64,000 bases of DNA from Fidelibacterota bacterium UBA7301 (GCA_002471845.1 DKQT01000012.1:1-64000); one strand, 5' to 3'. Counted from the first letter of the stretch, positions 33,116 to 42,587 are shown. A program made the numbers and translations. Notes: generated from the sequence alone by a model not told the origin.

Positions 33116-33739
33116 ATGACACAAAAACTCGTTTTATTTTTTATTTTTCAATCTTTGTTTGCTGGTTCTTCCGGGAAAATTCACCTTTGGCACGCAGAAA
33201 AATTTAATCGAATATTGTCCGATAAATTGGCAATGACTCTGGAGCAGGACTTCCGTTCAGAATCATCCCTCTATTATGTTCACAGCGATATTGGGTTTAA
33301 ATATAAAATAAGTCCAAACTTTGCCCTCAATATTAATTTTAGAGAGGTATTCGAACAAAAAGATGGTGTCTGGATTTCTGAACAGCGGCCCCACGGGACC
33401 ATTTCAACAAAATTCAAATTGGGCGCCTTTAATCTTTCAGCCAGAAGCCGAATAGAATACAGGATAAAACAAGACAAGGATCCAGTTTATCGAAATCGAG
33501 ATATGATTACTATAAAAAGTCAACGTGAATTCACATCTTTAAAATTAGTTCCATACATCGCTGATGAGATTTTTTATGACTTTGAGAAAAAAGAAATAAA
33601 TCGCAACCGTGCTTACATTGGCTTTTCAGTAAAATCGATTCAATCATTTAATCCTACTATTTATCTTATGCAACAATCCAATTACAAAGAAGACCAATGG
33701 GATTCTATCCTTATATTGGGCTTTAAATTTAATTTTTAG
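33116..33739 (+). CDS. DUF2490-like outer-membrane/secreted protein
   Basis: A 207-aa protein with a signal peptide (MTQKLVLFFIFQSLFAGS) and a DUF2490-type beta-strand series: LEQDFRSESSLYYVHSDIGF, NINFREVFEQ, EQRPHGTISTKFK, RSRIEYRIKQDKDPVYRNRDMI, VPYIADEIFYDFEKKEINRNRAY and a terminal LGFKFNF. The aromatic C-terminus fits an outer-membrane barrel. Function is unknown. It follows its own decayed duplicate by 74 bases. The stretch 33740-33885 downstream shows no recognisable gene. Confidence 0.78.
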   Translation: MTQKLVLFFIFQSLFAGSSGKIHLWHAEKFNRILSDKLAMTLEQDFRSESSLYYVHSDIGFKYKISPNFALNINFREVFEQKDGVWISEQRPHGTISTKFKLGAFNLSARSRIEYRIKQDKDPVYRNRDMITIKSQREFTSLKLVPYIADEIFYDFEKKEINRNRAYIGFSVKSIQSFNPTIYLMQQSNYKEDQWDSILILGFKFNF

Positions 33740-33885
33740 CACTATTTATTTTTACCCAACTTGAAAATTTTAATCTCAAAACTGCCGAAACATAATTGGT
33801 GGGGTCATGCATATCACCGTTTCAACCACCCAGTTTCGTTTAAGCGGTGGTGCTATTCACTGCCTGACCAACAAATTAAAAAATT

Positions 33886-33921
33886 TAGAGACGTCCCGAA
33901 AATCGGGACTATGCGTCTCTA
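33886..33921. repeat. TAGAGACG palindromic repeat, copy 1
   Basis: tagagacg (33886-33893) and cgtctcta (33914-33921) enclose an inner perfect hairpin gtcccga-aaa-tcgggac (33893-33909). On the minus strand the outer arm supplies the TAG stop (33921-33919) of the class I aldolase gene. Related copies occur at 42049-42080 and 42553-42579. Confidence 0.75.
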
Positions 33922-34944
33922 TTCCATCTCCGCTGAATATTCTCCCTTTGTCGCCAGGCTATTTAATTTCGCTCGTTTCATAAAGGCGTTTTGGGCGGCG
34001 GAAACATTTTCATCTTTCCCGCCCCATGCTTTCAACGCCGGTTGCTGTAAAGCGCGACCGTATGAAAATGACAAATTCCATGGTTTATTGTCACCCAATA
34101 ATTGATTCATTTTATTTAAATGGGCCGTGGCATCTGTATCACTTTGTCCACCGGAAAGAAAGGCAATTCCCGGGACGGCTGCCGGTACTGTTCTAAAAAA
34201 ACACTGGAGCGTGGCATGAGCCACTTCATCTACACCGACGCGGTCGCCGGCATCATAACCGGACAAAACCATATTGGGTTTTAATACCATTTGCTCATAT
34301 TGAATGCCCTGGGAATACAATTCAAAAAATACTGTATGGAGGACTTCTTCTGTCACCACGAAGCTATCGTCTATGTCGTGGGTACCATCCATGAGAATTT
34401 CCGGCTCCACAATGGGTACAATATCATTAGCTTGGCATAGTGCCGCATAACGGGCGAGAGCATGAGCATTGGTGCTGATGCAGTAGCCACTAGGATTATC
34501 ATCTGAAATATTAATGACGGCCCGCCATTTGGCAAAACGAGCGCCGAGCTGACGGTATTCTTTCAATCTTTCATCCAAGCCGTCTAATCCTGTCGTGATC
34601 TTTTCACCTTCGCTTCCAGATAAATCGTGGGCCCCCGTATCCACTTTGATCCCGGGGATGACTCCCTTCGCAGCTAAGTATTCAGGATAGGGTACACCTT
34701 TAGCCAGGGAGGACTGACGCAAAGTTTCATCATACAGGATAACACCGCTGATATAGTTTTCCATCCCTTGCGCAGAGAAGAGTAAATCCCGATAGACATT
34801 ACGGCTCTCAAAAGTACTTTCAGTATTAATCTGTGCCAATCGTTTACCAATGGTGCCCGTACTTTCATCGGCGGCAAGGATTCCTTTCCCCGGAGCCACC
34901 ATTGCTTCTGCAACATCTTCAAGATTATTCAAATTTAAACTCAT
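33919..34944 (-). CDS. Fructose-bisphosphate aldolase, class I (eukaryote type)
   Basis: Reversible cleavage of fructose 1,6-bisphosphate through a lysine Schiff base, with no metal. The 341-aa protein matches the animal/plant-type class I aldolase: GKGILAADESTGTIGKR, ISGVILYDETLRQ, GIKVDTG, FAKWRAVI and the Schiff-base lysine in VLKPNMVLSG (Lys222). SGGQSDTDATAHLNKMN is the C-terminal substrate block. It follows the PPi-PFK gene by 21 bases, so consecutive glycolytic steps share a transcript. The stop codon lies inside a TAGAGACG repeat and the usual C-terminal tail ends early at AEME. Confidence 0.94.
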   Translation of the reverse strand: MSLNLNNLEDVAEAMVAPGKGILAADESTGTIGKRLAQINTESTFESRNVYRDLLFSAQGMENYISGVILYDETLRQSSLAKGVPYPEYLAAKGVIPGIKVDTGAHDLSGSEGEKITTGLDGLDERLKEYRQLGARFAKWRAVINISDDNPSGYCISTNAHALARYAALCQANDIVPIVEPEILMDGTHDIDDSFVVTEEVLHTVFFELYSQGIQYEQMVLKPNMVLSGYDAGDRVGVDEVAHATLQCFFRTVPAAVPGIAFLSGGQSDTDATAHLNKMNQLLGDNKPWNLSFSYGRALQQPALKAWGGKDENVSAAQNAFMKRAKLNSLATKGEYSAEME

Positions 34945-34965
34945 AATTTTATTCCTATTTTTATT

Positions 34966-36159
34966 TTACCTAGGCTGACCAATCTCAGTCAGCAATCCAT
35001 TAAACCATGGTTGGTCTGTATTAAAAGGTTTTCCACCTTTAATTCTTGCAAAATCAATTAATCCCAACTCGCCCTTATTGTCATCATCCAATCCTACGAC
35101 ACCACTTCGACTATCCAAAGCCAGTTGAGCGCCCAGTTTCCCCGAGACCTTAATCAATTTCAAATCTTTTTTATTCGGTGCGGCGCTGCGGCTGAAATAA
35201 CCGCTCTTTTGAACAAGCGTTTTATCTGCGTTTAACCGTGCAGCAAACTGCCTGGCAAACCACTGTCCAGGATTCAATGTATCCAGTGCCACGTGGCCGA
35301 AGGCGTCCCGTTCAACAGTCTCCCCGGTCGCTTTCATTTCTTTTACAATGGTATCCGTTCCGGCTCCTTCACTTAAGAAAATATTGACTGAATCTTTTTC
35401 ATCCATCAACGCTTTTAGACGTTCGCATTCAGCATCAAAATCAATATCCATTTCAGGGATGTAAACAGCATCCAAATCCCAGCGCTGTTGATCGATCAAA
35501 ATTTCTGGTAAAAAATTCCGCTGCTTCAAACGGCCATGATATTCTCTGGCTGTATAGGCAGTAAGCCAACCGCAGTTCCGCCCCATAACCTCATGAATGA
35601 GGAGTTGCCTATGACTTGTTGTATTCTCGTTAGCGATATTTTCAAAGAAGATGGCCCCCTGCTCAGCCGCCGTCCACGCCCCTAGTGTTTGGGTGATCGG
35701 ATACACATCATTATCCACTGTCTTCGGGAGCCCCACCACGGTAAGGTCATAACCATTTTCCTTAAGATAAAATGAAAGCTGCGCCGCCATGGTGTTGGTG
35801 TCGTCTCCGCCAATGGTGTGTAAAATATCAATGTCATCCTTCACCAACTGGTTTGCGGCAACCTGAAGTGGGTCTTCCCCATCTTTAACATAACCCCGTT
35901 TCACGCAGTCAGTAACATTGGTCAGTTTGACCCGGCTGTTCCCGATAGGGCTGCCGCCGAACTCATAAAGAATATCCGTCTTTTCCCGAACTGATTGAAG
36001 TATAGAAATGGACTTGCCCAAAAGCAGGCCGCGATAACCGTTGAGATAACCGATGAGTTCCGCCTCCGGAGCTGTATTGTTGTACGCTTCAATGAGTGCG
36101 CCAATAGAAGCTGAAAGGCAGGGTGCAATCCCCCCTGCGGTTAAAAATGCAATCTTCAT
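34966..36159 (-). CDS. 6-phosphofructokinase, probably PPi-dependent
   Basis: Phosphorylates fructose 6-phosphate. At 397 aa it matches the PPi-PFK branch. The phosphate-donor region reads TIGGDDTNT (residues 115-123); the aspartate at the second D and the lysine in GLPKTVDND (Lys146) are the residue pair that marks PPi-dependent enzymes, where ATP-type enzymes have GGDGS and PGTIDND. EVMGRNCGW is the substrate-binding block. The PPi-linked reaction is reversible, so the PFK-aldolase pair can run in glycolysis or gluconeogenesis. The 163-base gap upstream (36160-36322), shared with the divergent VPS10-like gene, shows no convincing promoter motif. Confidence 0.9.
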   Translation of the reverse strand: MKIAFLTAGGIAPCLSASIGALIEAYNNTAPEAELIGYLNGYRGLLLGKSISILQSVREKTDILYEFGGSPIGNSRVKLTNVTDCVKRGYVKDGEDPLQVAANQLVKDDIDILHTIGGDDTNTMAAQLSFYLKENGYDLTVVGLPKTVDNDVYPITQTLGAWTAAEQGAIFFENIANENTTSHRQLLIHEVMGRNCGWLTAYTAREYHGRLKQRNFLPEILIDQQRWDLDAVYIPEMDIDFDAECERLKALMDEKDSVNIFLSEGAGTDTIVKEMKATGETVERDAFGHVALDTLNPGQWFARQFAARLNADKTLVQKSGYFSRSAAPNKKDLKLIKVSGKLGAQLALDSRSGVVGLDDDNKGELGLIDFARIKGGKPFNTDQPWFNGLLTEIGQPR

Positions 36160-36322
36160 GAAATTCCTAAATTTTCAGGATAAAAATTAAGAAAAGATAT
36201 TTTACAAACAGATCAATTAATACCTTATTTATTCGAATTAATTGTTTCCTTGCATGCAAATAGATTGTTATCATATTATGTTTAACTCAATTTTCCGATA
36301 GTGTCATAAGAAGGAGGTTTTT

Positions 36323-39300
36323 ATGCATAAAAGAAAGCGGTTTGTCCAATTAGCGATTTTTCTACTGGTGGGCATTACATTTGTAGGAGCTAAGGAACGA
36401 TTCAGCGAAGATTTATTTAAAGCATTAAAATATCGGAATATCGGTCCTTTTCGCGGCGGAAGGTCCGCTGCGTCCACCGGTGTGCCCGGAAATAAATTGT
36501 TGGCCTATTTTGGTGGAACCGGTGGTGGTGTATGGCGAACTAAAAATGGCGGCCAAACCTGGGACAATATTTCAGATGGATATTTTGGTGGTTCAATTGG
36601 GGCTGTAACTGTCAGTGAATGGGATCCCAATGTGATCTATGTAGGTGGTGGTGAAGTTACTGTCCGCGGAAACGTCTCCCATGGGAATGGTGTTTGGAAA
36701 TCCACCGATGCGGGCAAGACATGGAAACACGTGGGGCTCAAAGATTCCCGACGGATTCCCCGTATAAGAGTTCATCCCAGAAACCCCGATCTTGTTTACG
36801 TGGCCGCCTTAGGCCACCTTTTCGGCCCAAATGAAGAACGGGGTGTTTTCCGCAGTAAGGATGGCGGTGAAACATGGGAAAAGGTGCTGTATATCAATGA
36901 TGAAGTCGGAGCCTGTGACCTCATCCTTGACCCTAACAACCCACGCATTATATTTGCCACAACATGGCGAATCAAACGGACACCCTATAGTTTGGAGAGC
37001 GGTGGTGAAGGATCCGGCATGTGGAAATCCACTGATGGTGGTGATACGTGGACAGAGATCACTCGCAACAAAGGATTGCCCGAAGGAATGATGGGCATTA
37101 TTGGTGTAACCATCTCTCCTCTAAATTCTAATCGGATGTGGACTTTGATCGAAAACCAAAAGGGTGGATTATTCCGCTCCGATGATGGTGGAGAAACCTG
37201 GATCAAAACCAGTTCAGACAACAATCTGCGTCAGCGTGCTTGGTATTACACGCGGATCTATGCCGACACGGAAAATGAAGATTTGGTGTATGTATTGAAT
37301 GTCTCCTTCTGGCGCTCCAAGGATGGAGGCAAAACATTTAGCCGCATCCGCACACCCCATGGAGATCATCATGACTTGTGGATCGACCCCATGGATGCAA
37401 AGCATCTCATCATCGCGGATGATGGTGGTGGGCAAGTATCCTTTGACGCCGGTGCAACATGGAGCACTTACCATAACCAGCCCACTGCACAGTTTTACCG
37501 AGTGGATGTGGACAATCAATTTCCCTACCGCGTCTATGCAGGTCAACAGGATAACAGTACTGTTTCCATTGCGTCGCGTACTATGGGTGGTAGCATTACC
37601 GAACGGGATTTTCATGCCGTTGGCGGTGGTGAAAGTGCACATGTGGCACCCCATCCCAACAATCCCAATATTGTTTATGCGGGTTCCTATAGTGGGTTTT
37701 TAACGCGCTATGACCATACCACAGGGGAACGACGTAACATTACGGTTTATCCTGATAATCCCATGGGCCACGGCGTGAAAGATATGAAATACCGTTTCCA
37801 ATGGAACTTCCCTATCGAGTTCGATCCATTCGATTCAGATGTACTTTACGTGGGCTCACAACACCTCCATAGATCAATGGATGAGGGAGAGTCATGGGAA
37901 GTCATTAGCCCGGACCTATCCACGAATACTGTTTCAATGCAGGATGAGTCAGGTGGACCCATCACAAAAGATGATACAGGTGTTGAATACTATTGCACTG
38001 TTTTTGTGATTACACCATCTACCCATGAGAAAGGCATCATTTGGATTGGTACTGATGACGGCCGTGTCCATATCACCAAAAATGGGGGCAAATTATGGAC
38101 GGATATTACGCCCAAGAATATGCCCAAATGGGGTATGGTAAATTCAATTGATCAATCTCCACACGATCCCGCTACGGCCTATATGGCAATGAGCAGATAT
38201 AAGTCTGACGATTTTAAGCCCTACCTTTTCAAAACCAACAATTACGGGAAATCCTGGAAAATGATTTCAAAAGGTATTCCAAATGATGCCTTCACCCGTG
38301 TTGTGCGAGAAGATCCGGGCAGAAAAGGATTGCTTTATGCTGGAACAGAAACAGGCATATACATTTCATTCGATGACGGCAAAAACTGGCAATCCTTCCA
38401 ACTAAACCTGCCCATCGTTCCTATAACAGATCTGGCCGTGAAAGAAAATGATCTCGTGGTAGGCACCCAAGGCCGGTCATTCTGGATCATGGATGACCTA
38501 ACGCCGCTACATCAATTATCGGATACAATCGCGAGTGCCAACTCCCATCTTTATCGTCCGCGAGATACCTATCGCCTCCCCGGTGGTGGCGGATGGGGCG
38601 GTCCAAGTCCGACTTGGGGTGCAAATCCGCCTAATGGCGTCATGACCTTTTACTATTTCGATGAGGAAGTAGAAAAGGATGGCGAATTCAAATTGGAATT
38701 CATGGAAGCCGATGGTGATGTCATCAAGACCTTTACCCATAAAAAAGATAAAAAGAACCCTGGACCGGTTGCCGATGTGAAGAAAGGCATGAATCGCTTT
38801 GTTTGGGATATGCGCTACCCCGATGCGAAAAAGGTTCCCGGTGCTGTTATGTGGGGTGGTTCTCACATTGGGCCAAAAGCTGTCCCCGGTGATTATAAGG
38901 TGCGGATGACGGTGAATGACAAAAGCCAAACTCAGTCCTTTAAAATATTAAAGGACCCTCGGATTAATACGACCCAGTCTGACTTTCAAGATCAGTTTGA
39001 CCTCCTTATGGATATACGGAATCAAACCACGGAGATCAACGAAAAGATTCTGACCATTCGCAGCATTAAAAAACAGGTCAATACTCTCACCGGTTTAATG
39101 AAGGATTCTGGATTCAAAAATGAAAAAGTGACTTCAGCGGGAACGGCACTAGTCAAATCACTTGCAGAAATCGAAGAAGAATTGATCCAGGTAAAATCTA
39201 AATCAGGCCAGGATCCATTAAACTATCCCATCAAATTAGATAATAAGATTGCCGCACTCGTTCGGGTAGTCTCCAGTGTGGATGCTCGCCCTACGACTCA

Positions 39301-39463
39301 GTCTTATGATGTTTTGACTGACCTGGTTGATCAAGCCGAGGTCCATTACAAAAAACTGGAAAAAGTTCTGACAGATGACCTATTTAAGTTCAACAATATG
39401 GTCAGCGATGAAGGTGTACCGGCGGTAATGGTTATACCTTCGGAGATGAGTGTAGAGCGTTAA
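36323..39463 (+). CDS. Secreted VPS10/sortilin-like BNR-repeat protein
   Basis: A 1046-aa exported protein with signal peptide (AIFLLVGITFVGAKE) and a large ten-bladed-propeller-like region with repeated Asp-box motifs: TKNGGQTWDNIS, STDAGKTWKHV, SKDGGETWEKV, STDGGDTWTEI, SDDGGETWIKT, SKDGGKTFSRI and, later, TNNYGKSWKMI and SFDDGKNWQSF. After residue 740 come a beta-sandwich part (FKLEFMEADGDVIKTF) and a C-terminal helical region (about 880-1040). This layout is the common 'glycosyl hydrolase/sortilin' protein of marine Bacteroidetes and relatives; no catalytic function is established. A strong AAGGAGG site precedes ATG 36323. A terminator follows. Confidence 0.88.
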   Translation: MHKRKRFVQLAIFLLVGITFVGAKERFSEDLFKALKYRNIGPFRGGRSAASTGVPGNKLLAYFGGTGGGVWRTKNGGQTWDNISDGYFGGSIGAVTVSEWDPNVIYVGGGEVTVRGNVSHGNGVWKSTDAGKTWKHVGLKDSRRIPRIRVHPRNPDLVYVAALGHLFGPNEERGVFRSKDGGETWEKVLYINDEVGACDLILDPNNPRIIFATTWRIKRTPYSLESGGEGSGMWKSTDGGDTWTEITRNKGLPEGMMGIIGVTISPLNSNRMWTLIENQKGGLFRSDDGGETWIKTSSDNNLRQRAWYYTRIYADTENEDLVYVLNVSFWRSKDGGKTFSRIRTPHGDHHDLWIDPMDAKHLIIADDGGGQVSFDAGATWSTYHNQPTAQFYRVDVDNQFPYRVYAGQQDNSTVSIASRTMGGSITERDFHAVGGGESAHVAPHPNNPNIVYAGSYSGFLTRYDHTTGERRNITVYPDNPMGHGVKDMKYRFQWNFPIEFDPFDSDVLYVGSQHLHRSMDEGESWEVISPDLSTNTVSMQDESGGPITKDDTGVEYYCTVFVITPSTHEKGIIWIGTDDGRVHITKNGGKLWTDITPKNMPKWGMVNSIDQSPHDPATAYMAMSRYKSDDFKPYLFKTNNYGKSWKMISKGIPNDAFTRVVREDPGRKGLLYAGTETGIYISFDDGKNWQSFQLNLPIVPITDLAVKENDLVVGTQGRSFWIMDDLTPLHQLSDTIASANSHLYRPRDTYRLPGGGGWGGPSPTWGANPPNGVMTFYYFDEEVEKDGEFKLEFMEADGDVIKTFTHKKDKKNPGPVADVKKGMNRFVWDMRYPDAKKVPGAVMWGGSHIGPKAVPGDYKVRMTVNDKSQTQSFKILKDPRINTTQSDFQDQFDLLMDIRNQTTEINEKILTIRSIKKQVNTLTGLMKDSGFKNEKVTSAGTALVKSLAEIEEELIQVKSKSGQDPLNYPIKLDNKIAALVRVVSSVDARPTTQSYDVLTDLVDQAEVHYKKLEKVLTDDLFKFNNMVSDEGVPAVMVIPSEMSVER

Positions 39464-39488
39464 CCTTTACTTAAAAATATGAAGAAAT

Positions 39489-39517
39489 AAAAAAGGCTCC
39501 AAATCGGGGCCTTTTTT
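39489..39517 (+). terminator. Bidirectional intrinsic terminator
   Basis: aaaaaaggctcc (39489-39500) pairs with ggggcctttttt (39506-39517), 12 bases with one G-U pair, loop of 5. It has a U-tract in both directions and separates the VPS10-like gene from the convergent NTF2-like gene, whose stop codon lies in the right arm. Confidence 0.85.
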
Positions 39518-40031
39518 ATTTTTTCATTCTCAAATATTTTTGGGGAAGCGGCTCTTCTTTCGTTTCTCCATTCCATAAAATACTGATGATCCACCAACGG
39601 TCATTGTCATGCATCAATTGAATGCTATTAATTCCACGGGCGAATGGCTTTTTATCGCTGGCTGAGTGTCGACTATCGTAAGTCGAAAATACATGGGTGA
39701 TGTGGCGGTACTGTTCAGTTCTTCTGCCAATCTCCCGTTCAAAAAACCCATTCCCAACCAAAAATGGTTCCGCACGTTTGATATAATCTTCCGGCGTCAT
39801 GGCACGAGTATCCACTAAACCCTCTTTCGTTTCACCCACGGAACGAAGTGTCCCCGAATCATGGAATAAATACCGAAATCGGTCCCAGTCCCGGGCCTCT
39901 CCTTTTTCTCCTGAGATCACATCATATAGTGCCTTGATAATTGAATCTAAAGATTCCACATCTTTTTCATATCCGCTCGGACCACCTATAAAAAAAATAC
40001 CAAAAATGATTGATAATAAAATAGTTTTCAC
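39516..40031 (-). CDS. Secreted NTF2/SnoaL-like protein
   Basis: A 171-aa protein with a signal peptide (TILLSIIFGIFFIGG). The mature part fits the NTF2-like cone fold: SLDSIIKALYDVISGEKGEARDWDRFRYLF at the start, DTRAMTPEDYI in the middle, and the long strands THVFSTYDSRH and GINSIQLMHDNDRWWIISILW at the end. Members bind or hydrolyse small ligands; no catalytic residues can be assigned. It is monocistronic and converges on the VPS10-like gene. Confidence 0.75.
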   Translation of the reverse strand: MKTILLSIIFGIFFIGGPSGYEKDVESLDSIIKALYDVISGEKGEARDWDRFRYLFHDSGTLRSVGETKEGLVDTRAMTPEDYIKRAEPFLVGNGFFEREIGRRTEQYRHITHVFSTYDSRHSASDKKPFARGINSIQLMHDNDRWWIISILWNGETKEEPLPQKYLRMKK

Positions 40032-40107
40032 AAATCCCTCCTAAAGTCTTTCATGGAAATTAACCTAAAATAGAAATAATATCCCTGGATCAATATCACT
40101 GAATAAA

Positions 40108-42054
40108 ATGAATCAAATTCTCTGGACCCCCACCCAATCTCAAGTAGATGCATCCCAAATGGAAGCTTTTCGAAAGCAGGTAAATGCCCGTTTCAATTTA
40201 AACTTAAATGATTATCATGATTTACACCAATGGTCCGTATCGAATATCACCGATTTCTGGAAAGCCATCTGGGGATTTATGGCCATTAAATTTTCTTCCG
40301 ATTATAAACAAGTGGTGGATGATGACACCAAAATGCCCGGTGCCAAATGGTTTGATGGCGTCACGTTCAATTTTGCAGAAAATCTACTAAGAGTTCGATC
40401 GGACAAGCCTGCTATCCACTTCAAGGGTGAAGGTCAACCGGCGCACACCCTGTCTTACAATGAACTTTTTCATGCAGTAGAAACACTGGCTTCTGCCTTA
40501 AGAAAAATGGGCCTAAAAAAAGGGGATCGCGTGGCGGGCTTCATGCCCAATATGCCTGAGACCATTATCGCTATGCTGGCGACTACCGCCATTGGTGCCA
40601 TTTGGTCTTCATCATCGCCTGACTTTGGTATTAAGGGAGTTTTAGATCGTTTCACTCAAATTGAACCAAAATTCCTCTTCGCTGCTAACGGATATTTCTA
40701 TAATGGAAAACCTTTCGACTCAATTAATAAGCTAAACAGCATTTTGGATCAACTCCCCACTGTCGAAAAGGTAGTAATCACGCCCTACACTGAATTTGAT
40801 CCCGATATTTCATCCGTAAAAAACGGTGTTATGTGGGATGATTTTGTAGATACCAGCCAGAACACACTCGAGTTTGAACAAGTCTCATTTGACCATCCGC
40901 TTTATATCATGTATTCCAGTGGCACTACGGGATTACCCAAATCTATCGTCCACGGTGCCGGTGGGACATTGCTCCAACACCTAAAAGAATTACGACTCCA
41001 TGGCAATATCGGTATGGATGATACTGTATTTTATTTTACCACCTGTGGATGGATGATGTGGAACTGGCTGGTGAGCAATTTGGCTATTGGTGCAACTATT
41101 GTCCTGTATGACGGGTCGCCTTTTCATCCCAATTCAAACGCCATGTGGGATATGGTAGATGAACTTGAGATCACTCATTTTGGTACATCCGCTAAATTTA
41201 TTGATGCCTGCCGACAAGAAGGCCTCGCACCCAGAGACACCCATTCACTCGCATCTATGAAAACCATTTTTTCCACAGGTTCCCCTTTGGTGGAGGAAAG
41301 TTTTGATTATGTTTATGACCATATCAAAACGAATGTGCAGTTGGCTTCAATTTCCGGTGGAACCGATATTATTTCTTGTTTTGTAGGGGGGAACCCCACC
41401 CTCCCTGTGTATCGGGGCGAACTCCAATGTGTGGGACTCGGTATGGATGTGGCCGCTTACGATTTTAAAGGGAATGCCCTTAAAAATGAAAAAGGCGAGT
41501 TGGTGTGCCGCAAAGCATTTCCATCCATGCCTATCTATTTTTGGAATGATCCGGATGATCAAAAATACCACAAGGCCTATTTCGATGAATTTCCCGGCAT
41601 CTGGTATCATGGTGATTATATTGAAGTTAATGAACACGGCGGCGTGCAGATCTTTGGTCGCAGCGATGCCACCCTAAATCCCGGCGGTGTTCGGATTGGC
41701 ACAGCTGAAATCTACCGCGTGGTAGATTCTTTTGAGGAAGTTGCTGATAGTTTAATCGTAGGGCAAGCTATCAATGGGGATGAACGCGTTGTCCTATTTA
41801 TGATGCTAAATGAAGGGCAGAATTTGTCGGATAAATTCATTACAGAAATCAAAATGGCTATTCGTACCCATTGCTCTCCTCGCCATGTACCCGCCATTAT
41901 TTTAGAGACAGAAGATATCCCATATACCATCAATGGGAAGAAAGTAGAAATTGCAGTGAAAAAAATGATTCATGGTGAGGATGTGGCCAACAAAGATGCT
42001 TTAGCCAATCCGGAGTCATTAGAATTATATCGAAATTTGGATGCACTCACGTAG
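40108..42054 (+). CDS. Acetoacetyl-CoA synthetase
   Basis: ATP-dependent activation of acetoacetate to acetoacetyl-CoA. The 648-aa length and sequence follow the AACS branch of the acyl-adenylate family: the P-loop block YSSGTTGLPKSIVHG, TTCGWMMWNWL, GTDIISCFVGGNPTLPVYRGELQ, GRSDATLNPGGVRIGTAEIYR and the catalytic C-terminal lysine in INGKKVEIAVKK. It allows use of acetoacetate or of ketone-body-type intermediates, which fits the beta-oxidation operon at 15-21 kb. The TAG stop at 42052-42054 lies inside a 32-base perfect palindrome. There is no clear Shine-Dalgarno site. Confidence 0.92.
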   Translation: MNQILWTPTQSQVDASQMEAFRKQVNARFNLNLNDYHDLHQWSVSNITDFWKAIWGFMAIKFSSDYKQVVDDDTKMPGAKWFDGVTFNFAENLLRVRSDKPAIHFKGEGQPAHTLSYNELFHAVETLASALRKMGLKKGDRVAGFMPNMPETIIAMLATTAIGAIWSSSSPDFGIKGVLDRFTQIEPKFLFAANGYFYNGKPFDSINKLNSILDQLPTVEKVVITPYTEFDPDISSVKNGVMWDDFVDTSQNTLEFEQVSFDHPLYIMYSSGTTGLPKSIVHGAGGTLLQHLKELRLHGNIGMDDTVFYFTTCGWMMWNWLVSNLAIGATIVLYDGSPFHPNSNAMWDMVDELEITHFGTSAKFIDACRQEGLAPRDTHSLASMKTIFSTGSPLVEESFDYVYDHIKTNVQLASISGGTDIISCFVGGNPTLPVYRGELQCVGLGMDVAAYDFKGNALKNEKGELVCRKAFPSMPIYFWNDPDDQKYHKAYFDEFPGIWYHGDYIEVNEHGGVQIFGRSDATLNPGGVRIGTAEIYRVVDSFEEVADSLIVGQAINGDERVVLFMMLNEGQNLSDKFITEIKMAIRTHCSPRHVPAIILETEDIPYTINGKKVEIAVKKMIHGEDVANKDALANPESLELYRNLDALT

Positions 42055-42080
42055 AGACGTAGTATACTACGTCTCTACGT
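42049..42080. repeat. TAGAGACG palindromic repeat, copy 2 (perfect 32-base palindrome)
   Basis: A perfect palindrome with centre at 42064/42065; each 16-base arm contains gtagagacgtag or its complement. The TAG at 42052-42054 is the stop codon of the acetoacetyl-CoA synthetase gene. The next ATG (42089) lies only 8 bases after the palindrome. Confidence 0.9.
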
Positions 42081-42088
42081 ATAATTAA

Positions 42089-42556
42089 ATGGATACATTC
42101 AGTCACGCCCTTTGGGGAAAAGGATTATTCGGATATCGTGGGAAACCATGGATGGCCCTATTCTTTGGCGCCATGCCGGACCTTTTTTCATTTGGCATTT
42201 TAATTTCCATGCGGATTCTATCAGGAGAATTTTGGTTCGGTGGACCACCCCCAATTGAATCGATCCCCTGGTGGGTATTCATCAATTATGATATATCGCA
42301 TAGTTTTGTCAGTGCATTTTTATGTATCAGCATTGTGTATAGATATAGGAAAGATCTGGCCTTTGCTATGCTGGGCTGGCCCTTTCACATTCTGCTGGAT
42401 TTCCCTTTTCACACCAAAGCCTTTTTCCCTACCAAACTGCTTTGGCCACTCACAGATTTTTCATTTGATGGGATTCCCTGGTCCCGGCCGGAAATCTGGT
42501 TTCCGAATCTGGCGGGAATCCTGGTTTTATTTATTTACAGGAAATATAAATCGTAG
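42089..42556 (+). CDS. YdjM-like membrane-bound metal-dependent hydrolase family protein
   Basis: A 155-aa membrane protein with about four helices. The pattern MDTFSHALWGKGLF, the acidic block FFGAMPDLFSF, DISHSFVSAFL and GWPFHILLDFPFHT fits the LexA-regulated YdjM-like family, which places conserved His and Asp residues at the membrane. Biochemical function in the family is poorly defined. It lies between two TAGAGACG repeats, and its TAG stop (42554-42556) is part of the downstream copy. Confidence 0.7.
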   Translation: MDTFSHALWGKGLFGYRGKPWMALFFGAMPDLFSFGILISMRILSGEFWFGGPPPIESIPWWVFINYDISHSFVSAFLCISIVYRYRKDLAFAMLGWPFHILLDFPFHTKAFFPTKLLWPLTDFSFDGIPWSRPEIWFPNLAGILVLFIYRKYKS

Positions 42557-42579
42557 AGACGCTTTCAATGTATCTCTAC
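42553..42579. repeat. TAGAGACG palindromic repeat, copy 3 (degenerate)
   Basis: gtagaga (42553-42559) pairs with tctctac (42573-42579), with a 13-base centre. The TAG at 42554-42556 is the stop codon of the YdjM-like gene. It lies 8 bases before the stop of the convergent gap gene. Confidence 0.65.
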
Positions 42580-42587
42580 ATCATATT

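Noticed and set aside
33761..34105. A plus-strand frame of 114 codons after the DUF2490-like gene
   Set aside because: It starts with TTG, runs through a palindromic repeat and then antisense to the aldolase gene; no protein-like character.
42049..42579. CRISPR array or insertion sequence ends
   Set aside because: The repeats are palindromic, irregularly spaced, without spacers, and no transposase or cas gene is present.
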